A stretch of DNA of 64,000 bases from Rhizophagus clarus (lineage: Eukaryota > Glomeromycota > Glomeromycetes > Glomerales > Glomeraceae), in contig BLAL01000234.1 in the NCBI GenBank assembly GCA_015698045.1, forward strand, positions 62,001-126,000, given 5' to 3'. Of the stretch, positions 32,624 to 43,303 are shown piece after piece. Below the pieces are notes generated by a model, which was not told the DNA's origin, did not search any database, and saw nothing but the letters and a program-made list of their open reading frames with translations. Each line of letters starts with the position of its first letter. Position 1 is the stretch's first letter. A program made the translations under genes and the position numbers.

Positions 32624-33810
32624 ATGGACAGGGACAGTGATCAGGAATCTGTAAGCTCTTCCTCTTCCTCTTCCGCTTCCGCTTCCTCTTCCTCTTCCTC
32701 ATCATCATCGTCAGCTGCTTCGTATAAAACGATTAAAGCAAGTATTATTTATTATTTATTTATCATTTATGGTTTTTTTTTCATTCTATTTACGTTTATC
32801 TATTATTCTATAGAAAGAAGTCTATATATGGGTAGACTCGGAATTAAGAGATACTTATAAAATAGACGAGGAACGGACTTGGGTAGAGCAAAAGGAAAAC
32901 ATAGTAACAAAACTATTGCCGCCTTTGTACAAGCTCATGAATAAAAAATATAATATTACAAACGGCAAGTTACTAAAAATTTTGTACGGACGATGGCGTT
33001 CTCGGCATCATGTGAATAACATTAAAAATCAAGGAGAAGAAAGAATAAAACAAGATAAGAGAAGGGCAAAAAAGAATTCGAGGATGCAAGACGTAAGTAA
33101 ATATTCAATTAATGTGAAATGAAAAGTTAGTAGTTAACTATCAATTACATTACTAGAAAAAAAAAAGAAGAACAAAAGCAACAAACTATTTGATAGAAGG
33201 TAAAGATAAGTATATTGTCAGGTATCCAGAAGGAGACCTTGTAAAAATTCTTAAAGATTCGGGTTACCACTCGGAAGAGTGGGAAGAAACAGATCCTGAG
33301 GAAGATTGGACTGTTATCCGACCTGCAGTAGTTGAAGATGGTGAAGTTATTGAGGAAGCCGTTAAAGAAAAGTCAACATCAGTATACATTTATGATAAAT
33401 GGTGGCGTTCTTCTGCAGTATGTATATTTATTATTTTATTAGTTTATTTATCAAAAACACTAATAGTAATTTATTTATTTAAGCTTTTACGATTATTACA
33501 CGACCGAATTGATCCAACGGTCGAATTATTAAGGAAAAAACCACCAACTTTAAACCCTAAAAAAGCTGACAACATATCTGCATCTAGCGTACCACCTATG
33601 GGTGCACCAAACTGGTGTTTAAATCAAGAGTCACTCAAACAGTTTAACCGTTCAAGTGTTGATATTCCGATATATGATTATGATACCGATGATAACCACG
33701 ATAAAGACAAAGAAGAAATCCCAAATAGAACTAATTCAAATAGTAGAAAGAAGAGAAAAACTAAAAAAAACCCAAAACAAAAGAGAACCAAAAAACATAA
33801 ATCAAAATAA
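32624..33810 (+). CDS. CACTA partner gene (accessory protein, unknown function)
   Basis: Four exons in phase: 32624-32737, 32814-33092, 33157-33417 and 33484-33810, giving about 326 residues. The N-terminus is a Ser run. Exon 2 (93 codons) carries LLPPLYKLMN and a strongly basic helix (about residues 95-131). Exon 3 has RYPEGDLVKIL, GYHSEEWEE and WWRS. Exon 4 has LRLLHDRIDP, then MGAPNWCLN and a Lys/Arg-rich tail (nuclear localisation likely). Intron 1 uses GCAAGT ... TAG, a GC-AG intron, the only choice that keeps frame. Intron 3 (66 nt, GTATGT ... TTAAG) has no stop and is a multiple of three, so retention would add 22 mostly hydrophobic residues. Divergent from the transposase; a broken paralogue sits beside the other Tnp2 relic (2287-4814). 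By position it recalls the second gene (TnpA) of plant CACTA elements; no sequence similarity to TnpA is claimed. Confidence 0.75.
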
Positions 33811-33925
33811 TTCAATAATTTTTTTTTCTAATTCAAATAGAAGAAAAGAAGAGAAAAACTAAAAAAAAACAAAATAAAAGAGAACCAAAAAGCATAAATC
33901 AAAATAATTCAATAATTTTCTTTTT
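33731..33925 (+). repeat. 97-bp tandem duplication over the gene's 3' end
   Basis: The last part of exon 4, with the stop codon and the start of the 3' UTR (33731-33827), is repeated once from 33828 (CTAATTCAAATAGAAGAAAA ... AATAATTCAATAATTTT). The stop lies in the first copy, so the second copy is untranslated. Confidence 0.85.
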
Positions 33926-34244
33926 ACTCATTAAATCTAGTCTTAAATAGATTTATGTTATTTGATTATATAATAAATTGAATCAATCATCCGTATGCAG
34001 TTTAATTAAAAGTTAATCAAAAATTTAATAAGTTAGGTTCAAAATTGATTTGTGTTTACGTTTATTTTTAAAAAAACTTTAATTGAAACAAATTTAATCT
34101 AATCCGTTCTGCATGCGAGACAATGTATTTCTATTTTATTTGTTACATATCAGATATATTAGAGGATTAATTTATAATTTGAAAATACGTAATGACTAAT
34201 AACAAACATGTGATCCGATTATTATCATTTAAAAAATCGTACAA

Positions 34245-34447
34245 ATATCGGGTAACCGATATATATTAGCCAACATATCGGGGACTAAAAGTTTAAATAT
34301 CGGGGTCTTTGATAATTATAATTTTAGACATATTTTGAGATGTGACAAATCGGGTGTCCGATATGTATAAAAACCCGATATGTATCTGATTAGTCACTGA
34401 TATATAGACGCCCGATATGTACCCGATAGTATTGATTTTGACCAGTG
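34245..34447. repeat. Right terminal and subterminal repeats of the CACTA-like element
   Basis: Eight to ten copies of ATATCGGG or its complement, including TATCGGGTAACCGATATAT near 34246 and CGGGTGTCCGATATGT near 34351, followed by the inverted TIR ending TTGATTTTGACCAGTG at 34447. Confidence 0.85.
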
Positions 34448-34450
34448 CAT

Positions 34451-37400
34451 TTCATCTATATCAATTTAAAAGGAAATGAAATATTATAGAAAAAGGATAA
34501 GCAGAAAGCTAAAACTGTAAAACAAATAATATCCTTTGTAAATATTATAATATAAGTATTTAAACTGGTGATTTATATGAATTTAGTACTTCTCCTATTT
34601 TCTTCTTCCTTTTTTAAATCTATAGCGGTATTTTTTGAACCCTCAGATAAAAGTAATAAGAAAACTAAGCCATTTACTAAAGATGATAAAGCAGTTCATA
34701 TTATAATAGAATATTGGCTTAATCCAAATTTAATGCAATACATTTATAATATATTAATTTATGATGTGGTGGTCAAATAGGATATTCTTATAATACTGGA
34801 TGAGTAATATTAAAGTTAAATTAGTATCAAAATACAAAACAATTAATATAATATTACAAAAATTTTTTAATTTTTGTAAAATCTATATAAAAGTTGCTTT
34901 TGTTTCATCTTTTAAAATTGCTATAATTACTATTATATTTCTAAAATTATTATCAACTGCTATTATTAGTATTAATATTATATTAAATTAATTGGTTTTA
35001 GATATTATATCAATAATCACAATATCATGATATCTTTTGTATGCATTAATTTAATCAAAAAACAACTAAAATAATAAATTTAATCTTCTTTTTTCATAAT
35101 TAAACATGGCTTTATAATTTATTTTAGGTCATTATTTTTTTTTAAATATAATTCAGTAAGTATTTGGCATGCATCATTTTTAATAGACTTTACTTTATTT
35201 TTAAATTATTAAATTATATTACTTAGATCTTTCTTATTAATTACTTTATTTAGAAATAAAACTATTAGTAAGTTACATTAAGTTAATATATTTAATCTTC
35301 CTTCAATTGTTTAAAATTCTATTTTTTTTAAGTATTTTATCAGTTAATTTTTAAAATTTTAATACTATTTTGGTAATAAGAGAATTTATATTATGATTAT
35401 ATATATCAATTATACTAGTATTAATATAAATATTATTTTCAATTTTAAGAAAAGAAAGATTGATATACTAAAAATATTCAATCATTTCAAAATCTCTATC
35501 TCTTCTATTCTCTTCTAAAACAACTTTTTAAGTCTCATGAGTTTAGGTATGTGAATATTTATGTTCTACATTTTACAATTATCAATCACTGTGCATGTAA
35601 CCCCCTAATTTACTTTATTATAGTTAACATAATAAAATTTTTGGCACAGCATCCTCTTCCAACAAATAACACATATGTAAAGTTTAAAATCAACCAAAAT
35701 TTATTTAATTGGTTAAATTAACGATTTTTGAATTTATAATTCTGGCCAAAATCGTAATTCTGGCCTAAATTTGGTTAAAATTGAAAATTTCAGGCCAAAT
35801 ATAACACTTCATTTATACAAAATAACTCTCAAACTAAATATGGGAAATAAAACTTCTAAATGGCCCCTAAGTGTTTATTAAAAAATTTCTTCAAATACAT
35901 TTTGTTTTTCAAGTTGGATCTTAGTTAGAAGTTGATGTATTTTTTTCATTAAAAATAAAAAATTAATGCAAAAAACTTGTCATTTGTCAACCATAACAAG
36001 TATTATAAAAATTTAAATTAAAATAGAAAATATTTTATATTATTATATAACAGGTAAAAAGTTAAAATATATAAATCTAAATAATTTTTTAATACAATAA
36101 ATATAATTTAAATTTATCAAAAAAAATTTTTCTGCTTTTTATTTTATTTATATAATTAAATTGCAAAATTTCTTTATTATTTTAGTTGTTTTAACTGTAA
36201 AATAAACTACCCATTAATTTCAAGAACAATTAAATATTAAAAAATATCTTTTTTACAATAAAAATCTAATATTTAAATATGATTAGACAGAAATAAATTG
36301 GTTAAAAACAATGAAAATTTTGTATTATTTTTTAGTTAAAAATAAATATATTACCCAAAATTGAGCTTAATAACGTTATTCTCCTCTTGTTTAATAATGA
36401 TAAATAAAAATTTGTCATTATTTCATATTAATAAACAGAAAAATATTAATAGATTCAATAATAACTAAAAATCTAGTTGGATAACAGCACTATTACCTTA
36501 ATAAAAGTTGTTTCTTTTGTAAATTTATGGCTAAAAATGAGATATTTATTATTAGTTAAAAATTTCTTTTTAAAATTTTATGACATAAAAAATCTTTTTT
36601 TTTTTCAAAAAAACAGTTTTTTCGTATTTATACAAAAACTAATTGAAAAACTGCCCTTATAACCTTAGAAAATCTTTTTCTCGTGCAAATTTACATATAT
36701 TTTTGCTATTAACATTATGTGTTTGTCCATACTTTTATAAAGATCTCAAAAAATAGTAGTTTTTAAATGTAAATTTCACGTATATGCAAAGAAAAAAAAA
36801 TAATTGTAAAAATGGAAAATTAGTTTTAAAAACTGATAAAGCACATGACAATCTATGATATTACTTAATTTGTATATGAGTTGCATATTAAAATTGATGG
36901 TTAATTATAAAATGAAGTAACTCGATTATAGTTACACAACTTTCTTTTAATATGAAAATGATCTACATGTTACATGCGCGGTGATTGTTATACTATTTAA
37001 TATATGTCTTATTTTACAAAAAAAAATTCCTGCTACTTTACATATTCATTAAGATATGATTTAACAAGTTTTCATATTTCAAATTCTATTTCTTTGTTTA
37101 ATTTTAACCTAGTATTCTCTTTCTTCTTATATTCACTATTATCATATTCTCATTTTTGATAATTAATATTTCTATCTTCTTTATCTAAAATATCATGCAT
37201 ACTTATTTACTCTTTCATCTTCAGGAAAATCATATTTATATATATTTTTATTTTTTAATATTTTCTATTTGAGTTTTATTAAATATATTATGATCTTTAA
37301 AGAATAAATTAGAAAAATCATATAAAAAACCATAAAATTTAAATATTGGTGAATTAGAAAATTCATATTAATAATTATTGAATAAATCAGAATTACTATA

Positions 37401-37562
37401 TGAAGAATGATTTTTCTATTATAATTCTTTAATTCGTAATCTGTATAATAATTGCACAATTATTCATATACGAAGCCGGGATATTAAACATATGAAAAAA
37501 TAAGTCTAACCTGAATCCAGCTTTTTTTTATACCCAACTATTTTTTTTAACACTTACAAACT
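34451..37562. other. AT-rich, no supported gene
   Basis: Only short frames. The one at 34568-34780 (EPSDKSNKK then DDKAVHIIIEYWLN) looks a little protein-like but has no family and no splice context. Around 35700-35800 the phrase AATTCTGGCCAAAAT repeats, as it does near 17430 and 44360. Nothing else is seen. Confidence 0.45.
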
Positions 37563-40500
37563 ATGCCTAAACGTAAAAGCTAAACTAAAAGTTATAATAC
37601 AACTCTTCTTTCTATTGGAAAAATTATTTTGGAAACACATTATGGGCACTTTTCTCAGGAATGGTGGATAGCAACTGAAAGAAATATAAACGATCAGGCA
37701 ACACTACTAGTTCCAATAAGATTAGGTATGCAAACACTTACAAAACTCAATGGCTATGACTTTATTATCACTGTTTTGGAACCAAATATGGAAATTTCAC
37801 CCAGCTCAAGATATCAAGCAATTTGTTATTTTATAAATAACGAGTTAATAAATGGTGATATATGTACAAATTCTTCATTTGCAATCACATCATTATATAA
37901 ACATCTTTTGGGGACAAAAACAAAATTTTCTGGGCCACTTGTTATGGAGTTTGACTAAGAGATTATTGTAGAACAATTACTAAAGGACGTTCAATTTCGA
38001 CCTTTTGAATTTTTTGTGAAACAATTTCAAATAATAGTTTTTGGAATTGGAATTTCCAAAAATCAAGAATGGAACTATGCTGGAGACGGATATCGATCAT
38101 CTTTTATTGATAATGTGAATAAAAAACAATTTTTATATGTTCAAAATTTTACTGCTAAAAAATGTATTCTTACTATCTATGAAGGTAATAAACTTAGGAG
38201 TATTATTTGTGAGAAAACTCCAGCAGATGTGTAGTCTCATGTAGATCATAAACCAAAATTTGATGCGAACAAATTATTTGGAATTGATAATGAATATACA
38301 TGAGCGTTAATCAGTAAACTGCAGATTCCATCGTGTACACCAGAAGAATGGAATAATTTACCTTTATTATAACAAATATTTGAATATCATCTAAAAAAAT
38401 GAACAAAATCTGGTGTCAATTGGATGGAGTTTATTGAAAATTGGAAAAATTAACAGAGTGAAATAATTGAATTGCGAACTTCTTTGATGCAACTATATGG
38501 ATCTGAATATCAAATAAGTTCACGCGAATTTAGTGCTTGGAAATCAATGCTTAGGCATATGGGTTGTGTAGAAATTACACCATATAATAAAAATCAATGT
38601 GAGGTAAGAAATGAATATGTTAACACTAAGTAATAATACAAAAATATATCTATTCATCTAATTTGAATTTATATTTGCAGTTCGAATTTTGGACAAGATC
38701 GGTAAATTCAAATAAAGATCGTGAAATGTTACGAATTTTATGTGATCTTGGTTTCCTTCATCCTGCACCAAGTGATCAGGCTGAAATTTTATGGAATTGT
38801 ATTCAGAAATCATTGAATGCAAATAAAAGGGGTCAAGATGGAAAGAGACGTATTTTATCCATTGTTGCGGATCAGTTTTCATATTGTGAAATCAAAAAGA
38901 ATTTGAATGTTAGTAAAATTTTTATTTATACCTTTGAGAAAAAATGAAATTTACAATAAATAGTATTCAATTCAAATTTTTTTTATCAGATTTTTTCATC
39001 AGATATGACCAATGAAACATGCAAATATACAAGACTCCATAGTCCAGGTGCTGAACGTATTGAGAAACCTATTTTTACACAAATAACAATTCCACGTGAA
39101 AAACTAGATCAGGTGCAACAATTTTTGGATGACAAAAATAACGTAGTAATGAGTAGCTATAAAACAGAAACTAAAACTGGACTTCTGGTAAAATATCTCA
39201 AATGTACAAAAGAATGTTTGTGGGAAAAATTCAGCTGCCAGTTTTCAGATGGTATTAAAAGAACATTTTTCATGACATTCTTACGAAGAAAACAATATAT
39301 TTACCAAGAAAATCTTGGTGGGCTTTGTTCAATTTGCAGTCATTATAGATATAAAATTTTTGCAGAAATGAAACATTTTATTGAAAAAAACATTTAAGAC
39401 AATAATCTTCAGGTAAAATTTTCAATTGCAATTTGTTTTATTTATAATATATTACGAAGTTTGTTTATTTATTTTGATTATTTTACAAATAATAATTTAG
39501 AAGCATTACATCAATAAACTTGAGCATTTACGCCGATATCTTAAAAAATCCTATGAACAAGAATTTGAAATTGCTGCAAATAGAACTGTTATCTATAATG
39601 AATGTATTAGCCACTGTCTTCTATACGCCTTTGGTGTTTGCACAGAATCACATAGTCATGAATGTGTTGGATGTGGACGATTATTTGCAATTTTTTACCA
39701 ACTAAAAAATGATATTCCAACTACATTGCATACCAAACTAGGTGAATATCAGGAGCATCTCTTATACTATCTTGCTCATCAAACAAGAAAAGTATACCTA
39801 AATACACAATTCAATGCAAATTTGTTAGAATTAGATGAAAAAGGAGCGCTTATTGTTGTGAATTATAAAATGAAGGTATTACCTAAAAGCGTAAGAAAGA
39901 CAAAAGAGCAGTTCTTTGGAAAAAAAGGATGGACACTCTATTTAGTATTGGTATATACTCGCAAAGAAGATTCTTTTGAACTTGACATCCAAGCATATGA
40001 TCATTGGTCTAACGACCCTCGTCAAGATGCTTAGTTTACTGCTTCCAGTCTTTATGCTGTTATTGAATCTATAAAAAAGAAACCAGAATGGATAACAATT
40101 ATTTCTGATAATGGAGGTCATTATCATGATAATGCTGACTTGATGATGATTTTGAGACATTGGCCAGACTGGTATGGTATTTGGCCAAAAAAATGGATAT
40201 TTCTTGAGCTTGGAGAGGCTAAAACAACAATCGACAGCCATCATGCTCAGGTCTGTTCAAATCTGTTTTTTGAATTAGATGATATTGGCTTACTTCATGT
40301 TTGAAATAGATTGCACATTCTATCAATCGACATATAAAGTTAGGATTTGATATATCATTAGGAAAAGACATTGAAAATGCAATATCTGAAATTTATGGAA
40401 TGTCAGTATCTCATCTGGAACCTGATAGAAAAAAAGGTTGTAAATTGGAAATTATACTAATGAATTATTGTTTAGTTAGGTTTGTTTGCAAATTCTCAAA

Positions 40501-41000
40501 ATGCCTTTTCTACAGAATCTGGAAAAGAAAGAAACAAGTTACCTGGTATTTTCAATTGGTTTGAGTGGTTATGGCCAATTGTTAGAGAATATTCTGGTTA
40601 TATTCAAGCAAGAGATATTGCAAATCTTGTCACTTGAACGAGTTTTTCTCCAAAAGATTTGGAAAAACTACAATCAAAAACAATTGAGAAACCAAATCCT
40701 AGTGTATCAACACCCACAATATCTGAGAATTCTTGGATGGTTCTGTTGCCAAATGATACAGGTTTTATAGATGTTAATTGGTCTAATTAGAATTATTAGA
40801 ATTATTTGATTCAGATGAAACAACTGATTCAACATGTAAATATAGGAATTCAGGTAAAGAAACTAAAAAAAAACCATGTAAAAGAACAACTGAAAGCTCG
40901 TAGTATTCTAAAGGATATAGATACAAATAAAAGCGATTTGATAAAGAAGTTGGAAATAGTGTTGGCCAAAGATACCTTGTCGAAAATACCAGGCATATAA
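37563..41000 (+). pseudogene. DDE-type transposase relic of unassigned family
   Basis: Starts at ATG 37563 (MPKRKS, then a TAA) and continues through many short frames: 37629-37958, 38016-38234, an exon boundary near 38603-38681 (GTAAGA ... TTGCAG), 38681-38905, 39005-39397, an exon after 39500 (KHYINKLEHL), 39726-40034 and on to about 40990. A Cys-rich piece (CVGCGRLF) precedes a catalytic-looking core: VVNYKMKVLP, FGKKGWTLYL, YDHWSNDPRQDA, IISDNGGHYHDN and GEAKTTIDSHHA. The spacing D/N ... SDNG ... E fits an RNase H-like DDE nuclease. The first acidic position is Asn here. More than eight stops and shifts. I know this as a repetitive family in mycorrhizal-fungus genomes but cannot name its superfamily. 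Confidence 0.65.
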
Positions 41001-41744
41001 ATGTGATTTTCACATTGATACCTTGCGGCATTATGTAATATTTTACTATTCATCAGTTTTAGATAATACAAATTATTTATCAAGTCACAATCTCTACTCG
41101 GATAAAGGCAAAAATTCGATTAGAGACAGAAATAAAGTAACGTTAGACCCAAGGTATACAATTTGAAAACTAAATAGTTATCCAGTATAATAACTTACAT
41201 CCGCCTTTGATATTTTTATCTCACAATTTTTGTTTTGGCCATTGGCCTATAGATGGGCACTGAAATCTGCACAAAAATTTGGAAGAAAAGGGGGTGGTAA
41301 ACATATTTCTAAGAAAGTGTGAAACAGGACCCAGAAATATATATATAGGGGTCAGGTGATGAAAGAAAATTTTACTATGAGCTGTACGCAAGGGTTTTTT
41401 ATATGAACGGTACGCAAACTTGACACCTGATATTGAAAATACCGCAAAAATACGCAAATAAAATTTCAGACCTTAAAATTTTCAATTATTAATTAATTCA
41501 GCAAAGTGCAGTATATCATATGATATAGTTTCTATAATCTGCAGTTTGATATCGGTCTTTTTTTTATTAAAAAAAAAAAAAATTATATTTGTTTCTCTTT
41601 ATGTTATGTTAACGAAATATAATGAAATATATTATATTTTAACAATATTTGTATACGAATTTATATAGCTTTATAATTAGAAAAAAATTTATTATTTTTT
41701 TATTTTTTTTTTTTTTTTTGATATTTATATTTGAAAGTTCATTC
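41001..41744. other. No gene seen
   Basis: Transition from the DDE relic to an AT-rich stretch. AAATACGCAAATAAA at about 41447 recurs as AAATACGCAAATTAAA near 42568, so the segment between (with the splice-unit array) is bracketed by a short direct repeat. Confidence 0.4.
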
Positions 41745-42250
41745 CTACAATATGTTTAAATTCCAATTTGAAGTTCCAGTTCAAAATCTACAAAAAGAGA
41801 TGTTAAAGAATATTAGTGAGTGTTCTTATATAAACCCACTCCTTCTTCCTTTAGAAATACTCACCTATCTTGAATTATTCCAAGTTCTAGTCTAAATTCT
41901 GCAAAAAAGAGAAGTTAGCAAACGCTTTATTCAAACTCGCACCCCCGCTTTTAGAAATACTTACTCGTCTCGAATTCCAAGTTCTGATCGAATTCTGAAA
42001 TCTATAAAAAAGAAATTATAAAACATTAGTAAGCATTTTTTGATAAAATTCCTAAAAATTTGAAACTTACCAATGTAATAAGCTATAAAAAATAAAATAA
42101 TCTTGATTATATAGGTACTAAAAAACTAAAAGGAATGTTAGTAAAATTTTATTAACATTGAATTCTGCTTCTTACACTTAACTCACCATATTTGCAAGAG
42201 TCTATTAGTTCCAATTTATACTCCAGTAGTACCTAGTACTTTTTTTTTTA
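41745..42250 (-). repeat. Second exon-intron array on the minus strand
   Basis: Minus-strand reading gives clean splice units. Cores at 42071-42082 (12 nt), 41965-42001 (37 nt) and 41865-41898 (34 nt), then a core ending at 41787. Each is preceded by CTAAT/CTAAC plus TTTTTTATAG, TTTTTTGCAG or TTTTTGTAG, and followed by GTAAGT or GTGAGT. Adjacent cores share GAACTTGGAAT-like words, so exon and intron were duplicated together, as at 5990-8140. The intron parts share a (GTGAGT/GTAAGT)ATTTCTAAA start. No protein recognised. Confidence 0.7.
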
Positions 42251-42749
42251 TAAATAGTTTTTTTTTTATTTTTTTAAATCAGTGGAAAAGAAAAAGTTTC
42301 AGTTTATAAAAAATCTTTTTTTTAAAAAAAAATTCGGTTACTAATAATATAAATATTAAAAAAAAATTCAGTTTATAAAACCGATAAAAAATATTAAATA
42401 TTAAAAAAAAAAATTTCGGGTATAAAAACCGATAAAAAAATCTTTTAAAAAAAAAAAATTTAAAACTATAAAATTGTAAATTTTATGATTGATAAATCGT
42501 ATTTTAACATATCGAATAATTTTCTACAACAGTATATATGATCGGCCAAATAAAAATATAGGTCAAAATACGCAAATTAAATCTTTTACATATAAAAATT
42601 TTTGATAAAAATACGCAATCTAATGACCTAACTATGGACAAAAATCTCCTAAATTATACGCAAATCAAAACTTTACCCCGTCCAACTCTACTATGATGAC
42701 GACGCATTGATAGACCCTACTCCTATATGTATATTTCTGAGTCCTATGG
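42251..42749. other. A/T homopolymer-rich, no gene
   Basis: Long A and T runs and a repeated TATAAAACCGATAAAAAAT phrase near 42370-42440; no coding signal. Confidence 0.45.
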
Positions 42750-42950
42750 AACCTCCTACAAGAATATTTTTTAGAGGGTAATGTTAATAAAAGTGAAAGG
42801 CATACTGCAGAAAGTATGCTTACACAATTAAAGAAAAATGTGGAAGACAAGGTGATCGAAGAAGAAAAAGTACCAAAACTGGAGACTATACGTAATTGGA
42901 TCTCTCGTTATGCAAGTCAGCACCGTCAAGAAGCAGCAATAGTAGTTTAA
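42750..42950 (+). pseudogene. Fragment of a transposon-associated protein
   Basis: An open stretch of 66 codons, without its own start, ending in TAA: LLQEYFLEGNVNKSERHTAE, then a Lys/Glu-rich helix, then LETIRNWISRYASQHRQ. I have seen the EGNVNK/IRNWI-type block in proteins associated with fungal repeat elements but cannot name the family. It may be a displaced part of the DDE-type relic upstream. Confidence 0.35.
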
Positions 42951-43303
42951 GCGTCTAGGACATAAATAATTTTATGTTTCTTTTAAAATTTGTAATAAAT
43001 AAATCATGTATGCAGAGAAAACGTGAAATTTTTGGTGTTGGAATCCAACTGGCACACAAGTAAAAAATTTTTTTGTTTTTTTAAAAGTTTTTAAAAAATT
43101 CGCTAAACGTACAATTTAGGTATTGATGTACAAAGTAATACAAGTTTTGTATTGATTAAGCCACATAAATATGGTGTTACATTTATATTGAAAAAATCGA
43201 TTATCTAATTTTATTAAGAAGATCAGCAAATTTTGCCCCATTTTTATCTAATAAATTTGTCCAGTTGTTATACGAAACGTGAATTAAGAATTATAATAAG
43301 AAT
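42951..43303. other. No gene seen
   Basis: AT-rich; ends in ATAAGAAT (43296-43303), the left target duplication of the next element. Confidence 0.5.

Larger units (their letters stand above)
22941..34447. mobile_element. 11.5-kb CACTA-like (CACTG-ended) DNA transposon
   Basis: The left end CACTGGTCAAAATC continues for 37 bp with 33 matches to the inverted right end at 34447; the first 14 bp are identical. The flanks carry a 3-bp duplication CAT (22938-22940 and 34448-34450), as CACTA elements make. Both ends carry dense ATATCGGG/CCCGATAT subterminal motifs, the usual binding sites in CACTA elements. Cargo: an intact Tnp2-type transposase (minus, 29164-32302) and, head to head with it, an intact partner gene (plus, 32624-33810). 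The left half is mostly non-coding and includes an RPL10 fragment and the 3' part of a hAT element. With both genes open it may still be autonomous. Confidence 0.82.
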
